Assembly (NCBI RefSeq): GCF_029892105.1
Contig: NZ_JARZAJ010000004.1
Location: 1-64,000 of the forward strand
Source of the DNA: Kitasatospora sp. GP82
Lineage (GTDB): Bacteria; Actinomycetota; Actinomycetes; Streptomycetales; Streptomycetaceae
DNA: 64,000 nt
Direction: 5' to 3'
Shown here: piece by piece, positions 34,955-43,010 of the stretch
Layout: the number at the start of each line of letters is the position of its first letter
How positions within the stretch are numbered: the first letter of the stretch is position 1
Position numbers and translations under genes: made by a program
The notes under the pieces: generated by a model
Databases searched by the model: none
Told to the model about the DNA's origin: nothing
What the model saw: only the letters and a program-made list of their open reading frames with translations

Positions 34955-36118
34955 TTACGGCAGGTTGCGCGCCATGACGATGCGCTGCACCTGGTTGGTG
35001 CCTTCATAAATCTGGGTGATCTTCGCGTCGCGCATCATGCGCTCGACCGGGTAGTCGCGGGTGTAGCCGTAGCCGCCGAGGAGCTGGACGGCGTCGGTGG
35101 TGATCTCCATGGCGACGTCCGAGGCGAAGCACTTGGCCGCGGCGCCGAAGAAGGTCAGGTCGCCGTCCAGGCGCTGGGACTTGGCGGCGGCGGCGTAGGT
35201 GAGCTGCCGGGCGGCCTCCAGCTTCATCGCCATGTCGGCCAGCATGAACTGGACGCCCTGGAACTCGGCGATGGCCTTGCCGAACTGCTTGCGCTCCTTG
35301 ACGTAGCCCTTGGCGTAGTCGAGGGCGCCCTGGGCGATGCCGAGGGCCTGGGCGGCGATGGTGATGCGGGTGTGGTCCAGCGTCTTCATCGCGGTGGCGA
35401 AGCCGGTGCCCTCGGCGCCGATGATGCGGTCGGCGGGGATCCGGACGTTGTCCAGGTAGACCTCGCGGGTCGGCGAGCCCTTGATACCCAGCTTCTTCTC
35501 CGGGGCGCCGAAGGAGACGCCCTCGTCGCTCTTCTCGACCACGAAGGCCGAGATGCCCTTGGAGCGCTTCTCGGGGTCGGTCACGGCCATGACCGTGTAG
35601 AACTCCGAGACGCCCGCGTTGGTGATCCAGCGCTTCACGCCGTTGAGCACCCAGAAGTCACCGTCGCGCTCGGCGCGGGTCTTCATTCCGGCCGCGTCCG
35701 AACCGGCGTCCGGCTCGGAGAGGCAGTACGAGAACATGCCCTCGCCGCGGGCCAGCGCGCCCAGGTACTTCTGCTTCAGCTCCTCGGAGCCCGAGAGCTG
35801 CACCGGCAGCGAACCCAGCTTGTTGACGGCCGGGATCAGCGAGGAGGACGCGCAGACCCGGGCGACCTCCTCGATCACCAGCACCGTGGCCAGGGCGTCC
35901 GCACCCTCGCCGCCGTACTCCTGCGGGACGTGGACGGCGTGCAGGTCGTTGGCCTGCAGCGCGTCCAGCGCCTCCTGCGGGAAACGGCCCTGCTCGTCCA
36001 CCTCGGCCGCGTACGGGGCGATCTTCGCCTCGGCGAGCGAACGCACCGCCTCGCGGAGCATCTCGTGCTCGTCGCTGAGCCGGAACAGGTCGAAGTCCGC
36101 CCCAGAGTTGCCCGCCAT
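34955..36118 (-). CDS. Acyl-CoA dehydrogenase (FadE25-like)
   Basis: A 387-residue FAD flavoprotein catalysing alpha,beta-dehydrogenation of acyl-CoA (short or branched chain, by family). Signatures: FSYCLSEPDAGSDAAGMKTRA, WITNAGVSEFYTVMA, RKQFGKAIAEFQGVQFMLADMA and QLLGGYGYTRDYPVERMMRDAKITQIYEGTNQ, the last with the catalytic Glu. It is full length. In mycobacteria the corresponding gene also lies between an LCP gene and purEK. The start at 36118 is preceded by GAGG close to the ATG and AAGGGG further up. A dyad upstream suggests a repressor. Confidence 0.93.
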   Translation of the reverse strand: MAGNSGADFDLFRLSDEHEMLREAVRSLAEAKIAPYAAEVDEQGRFPQEALDALQANDLHAVHVPQEYGGEGADALATVLVIEEVARVCASSSLIPAVNKLGSLPVQLSGSEELKQKYLGALARGEGMFSYCLSEPDAGSDAAGMKTRAERDGDFWVLNGVKRWITNAGVSEFYTVMAVTDPEKRSKGISAFVVEKSDEGVSFGAPEKKLGIKGSPTREVYLDNVRIPADRIIGAEGTGFATAMKTLDHTRITIAAQALGIAQGALDYAKGYVKERKQFGKAIAEFQGVQFMLADMAMKLEAARQLTYAAAAKSQRLDGDLTFFGAAAKCFASDVAMEITTDAVQLLGGYGYTRDYPVERMMRDAKITQIYEGTNQVQRIVMARNLP

Positions 36119-36145
36119 CTGCCTCGCCCCTTGACCGTGTTAGTT

Positions 36146-36163
36146 ACTGTTAAGTAGCAGTAT
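36146..36163. promoter_or_regulatory. TACTG-N8-CAGTA dyad before acyl-CoA dehydrogenase
   Basis: An AT-rich perfect inverted repeat 28 bases upstream of the acyl-CoA dehydrogenase start, just downstream of TAGAAT and TAGGAT hexamers on the minus strand. Its position suits an operator for a TetR- or GntR-type lipid regulator. Confidence 0.45.
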
Positions 36164-36230
36164 TGATCCTAATTCTAGGCTCGGTCCCTGCCTACCCCAT
36201 ACGTGACATCCGCGACACCCGCACAGGCGA

Positions 36231-37421
36231 TCAGCGGACGCTGTCGCCCAGCATGTCGCTGGTGGTCCTGTGCTCGGCGAAGTACTGGTTCATCCGGTCG
36301 TTGCGCATGGCCTCCCAGAGCGGGGTCGCCGCCTGCTGGTCCAGCTTCACCGCCGCCTGGCCGTCGATGGTGGCGAAGCCGCCGAAGGGCGCGTTCATGA
36401 AGCTCACGTCGCCGACGCGCACACCGCGCAGGCTCCAGGCGAGGTCGTAGAGGTCGCTGTTGCTCAGCTTGTCGTCCACGCTCACCACATCGCCGACCGA
36501 CTTCAGCAGGCCGCCGAGCTTGGTGGGGCTGGAGAGGGTGCCGGAGCTGAGGGTCTGCTTCATCAGGGCACGCAGGAAGTTCTGCTGGCGCTTGGTGCGG
36601 TCCAGGTCCCCGTTGGGCAGGCCGTGGCGCTCGCGGACGTAGCTCAGGGCGGTGGCACCGTCCATGTGCTGCGTTCCCGCGTCCCAGTGCTGGGCGCCGC
36701 CGACGGCCTCGATGGTCTTGGGGATGGTGATGTCCACGCCGCCGACCGTGTCGGTCAGCGAGCGGAAGCCGTTCCAGTCGATCACCGCGACATGGTCGAT
36801 CCTGATGTTGGTGAGGTTCTGCACCGTCTCGACCATCAGCGCCGGGCCGCCCCAGGAGTACGCGGCATTGATCTTCGCCTGGCCGTGGCCGGGGATGTCC
36901 ACCCAGGTGTCACGGGCGATCGAGACCACCGAGACGCTCTTCCGGTCGGCGGCTATGTGCATCAGCATCATGGTGTCGCTGCGGGCCGCGCCCTCCTTCC
37001 AGGCCGGGGCCTTGGCGTCCGACCCCGTGGTCGGCACGTCCGAGCGGGCGTCCAGTCCGACCAGCAGGAAGGTCATACCGCTGTGCGCGACGGGCTGCGG
37101 CTGGGCCGAGTCCGGAAGGGTCGGGAAGGCGTTCGGGATGCGCTGCACCGAGGAGGCGTAGTGGTCCGCCGTCCAGTAGAGCGCGCCGACCCCGCCGCCG
37201 AGCACCACCAGCAGCGCCACCAGCGACCAGATCAGCACCCGTCGGGTGCGGCGCTTGCGGCCGCCGACCGGCTCGGCCAGCTGGGCTCCGTCGGACACCG
37301 GTGCGGGCTGGTCGTCGAACAGGCTCAGGTGGGCGGGTTGGGCCGCGACCGGCTCGTACTGCATGTCGTCCTTCGAATCCATGCCGGGCATTCTGCCGTC
37401 AATCACACGGATTTCCGCCAT
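36231..37421 (-). CDS. LCP family ligase 6
   Basis: A 396-residue protein with a ~60-residue cytoplasmic N-terminus ending in RKRRTRR. One membrane helix lies at about 63-83 (LIWSLVALLVVLGGGVGALYW). LCP motifs: FLLVGLDARSDVP, SDTMMLMHIAAD, VVSIARDTWVDIPG, LSYVRERHGLPNGDLDRTKRQQ. SIARD replaces the usual SIPRD. There is no LytR_C domain. The start is uncertain: 37421 is the longest, but the ATG at 37382 (MDSKDDMQ) lies 7 bases after CAGAAT and may be the true leaderless start. It is divergent from ugd. Confidence 0.9.
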   Translation of the reverse strand: MAEIRVIDGRMPGMDSKDDMQYEPVAAQPAHLSLFDDQPAPVSDGAQLAEPVGGRKRRTRRVLIWSLVALLVVLGGGVGALYWTADHYASSVQRIPNAFPTLPDSAQPQPVAHSGMTFLLVGLDARSDVPTTGSDAKAPAWKEGAARSDTMMLMHIAADRKSVSVVSIARDTWVDIPGHGQAKINAAYSWGGPALMVETVQNLTNIRIDHVAVIDWNGFRSLTDTVGGVDITIPKTIEAVGGAQHWDAGTQHMDGATALSYVRERHGLPNGDLDRTKRQQNFLRALMKQTLSSGTLSSPTKLGGLLKSVGDVVSVDDKLSNSDLYDLAWSLRGVRVGDVSFMNAPFGGFATIDGQAAVKLDQQAATPLWEAMRNDRMNQYFAEHRTTSDMLGDSVR

Positions 37422-37602
37422 CGGAACGGCGGTTCAGGGCTGTCCGCAACCGGCCGGGGACCACATCGTTACCGACCGGCGGCCTGGCCCCGCCCCTGCC
37501 CCCGGTCCGGACCGCTGCGGCGCCCGGCCGGGCGCCGGATACCATCGGTGGCTGCGGCCGGACGGGACCGTACGGTCCGGCACTACTGACAAGGGGAAGC
37601 GC

Positions 37603-38946
37603 GTGACCCTCCGCATCACGGTGATCGGCACCGGCTACCTCGGCGCCACGCACGCCGCCTGCATGGCGGAGCTCGGCTTCGAGGTGCTCGGCCTGGACAT
37701 CGACCCGGAGAAGATCGCCGCCCTGGCCGCGGGCCGGGTGCCGATGTACGAGCCGGGCCTCGGCGAGCTGCTGCTCAAGCATGTCGCCGGGCAGGAGGGC
37801 TCCACCGGGCGGCTGCGCTTCACCACCTCCTGGCAGGAGGTCGCCGACTTCGGCGACGTGCACTTCATCTGCGTCAACACCCCGCAGAAGAAGGGCGAGT
37901 TCGCGGCCGACATGTCGTACGTGGACGCCGCGCTCGACTCGATCGCGCCGCACCTGACCCGGCCGACCCTGGTGGTCGGCAAGTCCACCGTGCCGGTCGG
38001 CAGCGCCGGCCGCCTGGCCGAGCGGCTGGCCGAACTCGCCCCCGCCGGCGAGGCCGCCGAGCTGGCCTGGAACCCCGAGTTCCTGCGCGAGGGCTACGCC
38101 GTCGGCGACACCCTGCACCCCAACCGGCTGGTGGCCGGCGTGCGCAGCGAGCACGCCGAGCAGCTGCTGCGCGAGGTGTACGCGACGCCGATCGCCGAGG
38201 GCGTGCCGTTCGTGGTCACCGACTTCCCGACCGCCGAGCTGGTCAAGGTCGCCGCCAACTCCTTCCTGGCCACCAAGATCTCCTTCATCAACGCGATGGC
38301 CGAGGTCTGCGAGAGTGCCGGCGCGGACGTCGTCCAGCTCAGCCAGGCCCTCGCCCACGACGACCGGATCGGCGCCAAGTTCCTCGGCGCCGGGCTCGGC
38401 TTCGGCGGCGGCTGCCTGCCCAAGGACATCCGCGCCTTCATGGCCCGCGCCGGGGAGTTGGGCGCCGACCAGGCGCTGACCTTCCTGCGCGAGGTCGACT
38501 CGATCAACATGCGCCGCCGCTCCCGGATGGTCGAGCTGGCCCGCGAGCAGTGCGGCGGCGGCTTCCTCGGCCGCCGGGTCGCCGTGCTCGGCGCGGCCTT
38601 CAAGCCCAACTCGGACGACATCCGGGACTCCCCCGCGCTCAACGTCGCCGGCCAGATCCAGCTCCAGGGCGCCCAGGTCACCGTCTACGACCCCAAGGCC
38701 ATGGACAACGCCCGGAAGATGTTCCCCGGCCTGGCCTACGCCGAGTCCGCGCTGGAGGCCGTCGAGGGTGCGCATGTGGTGCTGCACCTGACCGAGTGGC
38801 AGGAGTTCCGCGAGCTGGACCCGGAGACGGTCGGCGCCCTCGTCGCCGAGCGGCGGCTGCTGGACGGGCGCAACGTGCTGGACGATGCGAAGTGGCGGGC
38901 CGCCGGCTGGACGTACCGCGCGATGGGGCGCCCCGGCATCGAGTAG
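37603..38946 (+). CDS. ugd: UDP-glucose 6-dehydrogenase
   Basis: A 447-residue enzyme oxidising UDP-glucose to UDP-glucuronate with 2 NAD+, feeding acidic wall or surface polymers. The Rossmann start is VTLRITVIGTGYLGATHAACMA. The substrate segment and catalytic Cys lie in GAGLGFGGGCLPKDIRAF, and the C-terminal domain has VAVLGAAFKPNSDDIRDSPA. GTG 37603 follows AAGGGGAAG at about 7 bases; the open frame extends 5' but is not supported. Sitting beside LCP 6, it may supply a uronic-acid polymer; this is inferred. UDP-mannuronate-type relatives are less likely given the overall match. Confidence 0.92.
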   Translation: MTLRITVIGTGYLGATHAACMAELGFEVLGLDIDPEKIAALAAGRVPMYEPGLGELLLKHVAGQEGSTGRLRFTTSWQEVADFGDVHFICVNTPQKKGEFAADMSYVDAALDSIAPHLTRPTLVVGKSTVPVGSAGRLAERLAELAPAGEAAELAWNPEFLREGYAVGDTLHPNRLVAGVRSEHAEQLLREVYATPIAEGVPFVVTDFPTAELVKVAANSFLATKISFINAMAEVCESAGADVVQLSQALAHDDRIGAKFLGAGLGFGGGCLPKDIRAFMARAGELGADQALTFLREVDSINMRRRSRMVELAREQCGGGFLGRRVAVLGAAFKPNSDDIRDSPALNVAGQIQLQGAQVTVYDPKAMDNARKMFPGLAYAESALEAVEGAHVVLHLTEWQEFRELDPETVGALVAERRLLDGRNVLDDAKWRAAGWTYRAMGRPGIE

Positions 38947-38992
38947 CGCCGGGCCCGGAATGCCGCGGCCCGTACCGCGGTTGCAGACTGGC

Positions 38993-39403
38993 ATGACGTA
39001 CGGAGACGAAGCCGCGGTCCGCATGATCCTCAGGGACACCGGCGACACCTGGGCCGTGGTCGGCCTGTCCAACAACACCGCGCGGGCCGCCTACGGCGTC
39101 GCCCGGGTGTTGCAGCGGGCGGGCAAGCGGGTGGTGCCGGTGCACCCGAAGGCCGAGACGGTGCTCGGCGAGCAGGGCTACGCCACTCTCGCCGAAATCC
39201 CGTTCGAGGTCGACGTGGTGGATGTGTTCGTCAACTCCGGCCTGGCCGGCGAGGTTGCCGACCAGGCCGTCGAGGTGGGTGCCAAAGCCGTCTGGTTCCA
39301 GCTGGACGTGATCGACGAGGCGGCCTACCGGCGGACCACCGCCGCCGGTCTCGACATGGTCATGGACCGCTGCCCGGCGATCGAGCTGCCGCTGCTCGAC
39401 TGA
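38993..39403 (+). CDS. CoA-binding domain protein (YccU-like)
   Basis: A 136-residue Rossmann-fold protein, all one CoA_binding domain: WAVVGLSNNTARAAYGVARVLQRAG, VVPVHPKAETVLGEQGY, VDVVDVFVNSG, AVWFQLDVIDE and LDMVMDRCPAIE. Single-domain members bind CoA or a nucleotide; no reaction is known. A CCGCGG hairpin sits in the 46-base gap after ugd, so co-transcription is possible but not certain. Confidence 0.88.
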   Translation: MTYGDEAAVRMILRDTGDTWAVVGLSNNTARAAYGVARVLQRAGKRVVPVHPKAETVLGEQGYATLAEIPFEVDVVDVFVNSGLAGEVADQAVEVGAKAVWFQLDVIDEAAYRRTTAAGLDMVMDRCPAIELPLLD

Positions 39404-39449
39404 CCCCACGGGCAGGGTCGGCAGTTCACCGGGGAGGCGCACCTGGCTC

Positions 39450-39509
39450 AGACCGACCGGCAACAGCGATGCCGCGGGCCCTATTGCCGGTCGGTCTCAG
39501 CGATGCCGC
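39450..39509. repeat. Inverted 14-base arms each followed by a direct 12-base repeat
   Basis: AGACCGACCGGCAA (39450-39463) and its exact complement (39484-39497) enclose 20 bases. Each arm is followed by CAGCGATGCCGC (39464-39475 and 39498-39509). The right half lies inside the end of the dipeptidase gene and includes its last codons. It can act as a terminator between the convergent CoA-binding and dipeptidase genes; the mixed direct and inverted layout is odd. Confidence 0.75.
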
Positions 39510-40695
39510 CGTCGAGCTGGGCGATGGTCGCGATCGAGGGCTTGCGGGTGCGCTGGAGCCCGGCCGCCACCGACTCCGCATCGCGCAGCACGCGCACCGC
39601 GTTGTGCCAGGTCAGCTTGGAGACGTCGGTTTCGGACCAGCCGCGGTGCAGCAGTTCGGCGATCAGGTTGGGGTAGCTGGCGACGTCGTCCAGGTCGGCG
39701 GGGGCGAACGCGGTGCCGTCGAAGTCGCCGCCGATGCCGATGTGGTCGATGCCCGCGACCTCGCGCATGTGGTCGAGGTGGTCGGCGACGGTGGCGGCGG
39801 TGGCCTCCGGGCGCGGGTGGCCGGCCTCGAACGCACGCTGGCAGTCCATCGCGGCGGGGGTGGTCTCCAGGTGGTGGAAACCGTGGGCGCGCATGTTCTC
39901 GTCGGCGGCCAGGGTCCACTCGATGGCGGCGGGCAGGATGAACTTCAGGACGAACGTGGCCATCGCGACACCGCCGTTGGCGGGCAGCTGGGCCAGGACG
40001 TCGTCCGGGATGTTGCGCGGGTGGTCGCAGACGGCGCGCGCCGAGGAGTGCGAGAACAGCACCGGCGCCTCGGTGACGCGCAGCGCGTCCCGCATGGTGT
40101 CGGCGGAGACGTGCGAGAGGTCGACCAGCATGCCGAGGCGGTTCATCTCCCTGACCACCTCCTCGCCGAAGGCGGTGAGACCGCCCGCCACCGGCTCGTC
40201 GGTGGCCGAGTCCGCCCAGGGCAGGTTGTCGTTGTGGGTGAGCGTCATGTAGCGGACGCCCAGACGGTGCAGCGCGCGCAGGGTGGCGAGCGAGCAGGCG
40301 ATGGAGTGGCCGCCCTCGGCTCCCATCAGCGAGGCGATCCGGCCCTCGGCGCGGGCCGCCTCCATGTCGTCGGCGCTCAGCGCGAGCCGCAGCCGGTCCG
40401 GGTACCGGTCGGTCAGCGCGCGGACGAAGTCGATCTGCTCCAGGGTGGCGCTGACCGCCCGGTCGCCCGCGTAGTCGCTACGTACGTACACGGACCAGAA
40501 CTGCGCACCGATGCCGCCCTCGGCGAGCCTGGCCAGGTCGGTGTGCAGGCGGGCGCTCTGGTCGGCGGCCAGGTCGAGCGCGTCGAGGTCGTAGCCCACC
40601 TGGGCGCGCATCGCCCAGGGCAGGTCGTTGTGGCCGTCCACCACCGGGGTGTCGCGGAGGACGGCGCGGGCGCGGGCGAGCAGCTCAGGAGTCAT
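39481..40695 (-). CDS. Membrane-dipeptidase family peptidase (M19)
   Basis: A 404-residue zinc dipeptidase. Metal ligands: [10 protein letters not shown] near residue 20 (His, Asp), the bridging Glu in [15 protein letters not shown] and [19 protein letters not shown] is also conserved. It likely cleaves dipeptides, possibly with D-residues from wall turnover. No signal peptide is visible, so it should be cytosolic. The last codons (IAETDRQ) lie inside the hairpin at 39450-39497. Confidence 0.92.
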   Translation of the reverse strand: MTPELLARARAVLRDTPVVDGHNDLPWAMRAQVGYDLDALDLAADQSARLHTDLARLAEGGIGAQFWSVYVRSDYAGDRAVSATLEQIDFVRALTDRYPDRLRLALSADDMEAARAEGRIASLMGAEGGHSIACSLATLRALHRLGVRYMTLTHNDNLPWADSATDEPVAGGLTAFGEEVVREMNRLGMLVDLSHVSADTMRDALRVTEAPVLFSHSSARAVCDHPRNIPDDVLAQLPANGGVAMATFVLKFILPAAIEWTLAADENMRAHGFHHLETTPAAMDCQRAFEAGHPRPEATAATVADHLDHMREVAGIDHIGIGGDFDGTAFAPADLDDVASYPNLIAELLHRGWSETDVSKLTWHNAVRVLRDAESVAAGLQRTRKPSIATIAQLDGGIAETDRQ

Positions 40696-40853
40696 ATCCC
40701 CTGTTCTATACCCATGCCGGCCGGCCGTGATCGGGCCGAAGTGTTAACCGGACGTTAGCTCTCGGCCCGGGCTCTCGCCCCGGCCTCCCGCGCTGGTGGA
40801 CGCTGCCTCCGACGGCGGCCCCACCCGGCCGCCGGCCGAGCCCGGAGGTCCCC

Positions 40854-42188
40854 ATGCCCGCAGCAGGCAGCACCGCCACGCCCTGGAGAGCCGTCGTCGG
40901 CGGCTCGATCGGCAACCTGATCGAGTGGTACGACTGGTTCGTCTACGCGAGCTTCGCCACCTACTTCGCCAGCTCCTTCTTCCCCCACGGCAACCCCACC
41001 GCCCAACTGCTCAACACGGCCGGGATCTTCGCCGTCGGCTTCTTCATGCGCCCGGTCGGCGGCTGGCTGCTCGGGCGCTACGCCGACCGGCGCGGGCGGA
41101 AGGCGGCGCTCACCCTCACCGTGACCATGATGTCGCTGAGCGCACTGCTGATCGCTCTTGCCCCGACCTACCACCAGGTCGGCTACGCCGGAGCGGTCGT
41201 GCTGCTGGTGGCCCGCCTGCTCCAGGGCCTGTCGGTGGGCGGCGAGTACGCGGCCAGCGCCACCTACCTGACCGAGGCGTCCAACCCCGGGCGGCGCGGC
41301 TTCGTCTCCAGCTTCCAGTACGTCTCGATGACGTTCGGGCAGCTGCTCGGCCTCGCCCTGCAGATCCTGCTCCAGCACGCCATGTCCGCTGCGGATCTGC
41401 ACTCCTACGGCTGGCGCGTTCCGTTCGTCGTAGGAGCACTCGGCGCGGCGGCGATCCTCTGGCTGCGGCGCAACCTGATGGAGACCGAGGCGTACACCGA
41501 GGCCGAGGCACAGAGCCAGGAGGAGAACGCCGAGCGCGGCAGCATGCGCCGACTGCTCCAGCACAAGCGGGAGTTCGCGCTGGTCATGGCACTCACCATG
41601 GGCGGCACCGTGGCCTACTACACGTACACCACGTATCTCACCAAGTACCTCTCCAACACCGTCGGTCTGAGCAAGAACGACGCCGCGCTGATCAGCTTCT
41701 TCGCGCTGACCGTCTTCATGCTGCTCCAGCCCTTCGCCGGAGCACTCTCCGACCGGATCGGCCGCCGCCCGCTGCTGATCACCTTCGGTGTCGGCGCCAC
41801 CTTCGGCACCGTGCCGCTGATGACCACGCTCTCGCACACCGGCAGCTTCACGGGCGCACTGCTGCTGGCGATCGTGGCCCTCGTCCTGGTCACCGGCTAC
41901 ACCTCGATCAACGCGGTGGTGAAGGCCGAGCTGTTCCCCACCCAGATCCGCGCACTCGGGGTCGCCCTGCCCTATGCGCTGGCCAACGCGTTGTTCGGCG
42001 GCACGGCCGAGTACGTGGCCCTCTGGTTCAAGAACGCGGGCGCCGAGTCCGGCTACTACTGGTACGTCTCCGGCTGCGCGGCCGTCTCGCTGGTCGTCTA
42101 CCTGTGCATGCGGGAGACCGGCAGCGCCAGGCTCTCCGCCGCCGAGCAGCAGTCCGCCGAGGCCGACGGCACCCGCGCCACCGTCTGA
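40854..42188 (+). CDS. MFS transporter, metabolite:H+ symporter (MHS) family
   Basis: A 444-residue, 12-helix transporter similar to alpha-ketoglutarate/dicarboxylate permeases (KgtP, ProP branch). Evidence: GSIGNLIEWYDWFVYASFA at helix 1, the loop 2-3 motif GRYADRRGRKAALTLT, RLLQGLSVGGEYAASATYLTEAS (helix 4) and the repeated motif DRIGRRPLLITFG. The substrate is not determinable. It ends in a Ser/Ala-rich tail, and is followed by two dispersed repeat copies before the two-component genes. Confidence 0.9.
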   Translation: MPAAGSTATPWRAVVGGSIGNLIEWYDWFVYASFATYFASSFFPHGNPTAQLLNTAGIFAVGFFMRPVGGWLLGRYADRRGRKAALTLTVTMMSLSALLIALAPTYHQVGYAGAVVLLVARLLQGLSVGGEYAASATYLTEASNPGRRGFVSSFQYVSMTFGQLLGLALQILLQHAMSAADLHSYGWRVPFVVGALGAAAILWLRRNLMETEAYTEAEAQSQEENAERGSMRRLLQHKREFALVMALTMGGTVAYYTYTTYLTKYLSNTVGLSKNDAALISFFALTVFMLLQPFAGALSDRIGRRPLLITFGVGATFGTVPLMTTLSHTGSFTGALLLAIVALVLVTGYTSINAVVKAELFPTQIRALGVALPYALANALFGGTAEYVALWFKNAGAESGYYWYVSGCAAVSLVVYLCMRETGSARLSAAEQQSAEADGTRATV

Positions 42189-42200
42189 CCCTCCGTCGTG

Positions 42201-42269
42201 AGGGGCGCGGGGAACTGCGCGGCTACTCGTGGGGCGCGAGCACTGGGTTTTCAGGGGCGCGGGGCTCTG
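42201..42269. repeat. Cluster of three GGGGCGCG-type intergenic motifs
   Basis: AGGGGCGCGGGGAACTGCGCG (42201-42221), GGGGCGCGAG at about 42231, and AGGGGCGCGGGGCTCTGA (42252-42269) lie in tandem between the MHS transporter and the response regulator. Both sub-types (AACTGCGC and CTCTG) occur here. Confidence 0.75.
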
Positions 42270-42344
42270 AAGAGTTGCCGCTTGCCCTTGGGGGCTGCCC
42301 TAGCCCCGGGAGAGGTCGGCTGGACAGCCCCTATGGTTGGGGCC

Positions 42345-43010
42345 ATGCGCGTACTCCTGGTCGAGGACGACGACCGGCTCGCTGCCGCCCTGATCTCCGC
42401 ACTCGCCCGGCACGGCCACCAGGTGGTCCGCGCCGGGCGGGCCGACGACGCCCTGCGGCTAAAGGACAGCGCCGAGTTCGTCCTGCTCGACCTCGGCCTG
42501 CCCGATATGGACGGCCTGGACGCGCTGCGCCGGCTGCGCCGGGTCTCCACCGTCCCGGTGATCGTGGTGACCGCCAGGACCGAGGAGCGCGACGTGCTGC
42601 GCGGCCTGCGCTCCGGCGCCGACGACTACCTGGTCAAGCCCTTCCGGACGGCCGAACTGGTGGCCCGGATGGGCGCCGTACTGCGCCGGGGCACCCGTCC
42701 GCTGGCCGCCGCCGGACGGGCGGTGGTCGAGGTCGGCGACACCCGGATCGACCTGGAGACGCGGCAGATCACCGTGAACGGCGCGCAGGTCGCACTCACC
42801 CGGCGCGAGTTCGACGTCCTCGCGCTGCTGGCCCGTGAACCCGGCGTCGTCCGCAGCCGGGAGGAGATCCTCGACGAGGTCTGGGGCGACGTCCTGATGT
42901 CCGCCTCCCGCTCGCTGGACGTGCACATCGCGGGTATCCGCGCCAAGACCGGCCGGCCGCAGCTGGTCGAGACCCTGCGGGCCACCGGCTACCGACTGGC
43001 CGTCGACTGA
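42345..43010 (+). CDS. OmpR-family response regulator
   Basis: A 221-residue regulator. Receiver domain 1-120 has the acidic pocket EDD, phospho-acceptor Asp49 (VLLDLGLPDMDG), T in VVTART and Lys in LVKPFR. The winged helix at about 130-221 contains LTRREFDVLALLAREPG and SLDVHIAGIRAKTGR. ATG 42345 sits 7 bases after TATGGT, so the mRNA may be leaderless. It overlaps the kinase gene by one base (TGATG), so the pair is one unit. Target genes are unknown; the facing TAXI gene is the natural candidate. Confidence 0.92.
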   Translation: MRVLLVEDDDRLAAALISALARHGHQVVRAGRADDALRLKDSAEFVLLDLGLPDMDGLDALRRLRRVSTVPVIVVTARTEERDVLRGLRSGADDYLVKPFRTAELVARMGAVLRRGTRPLAAAGRAVVEVGDTRIDLETRQITVNGAQVALTRREFDVLALLAREPGVVRSREEILDEVWGDVLMSASRSLDVHIAGIRAKTGRPQLVETLRATGYRLAVD

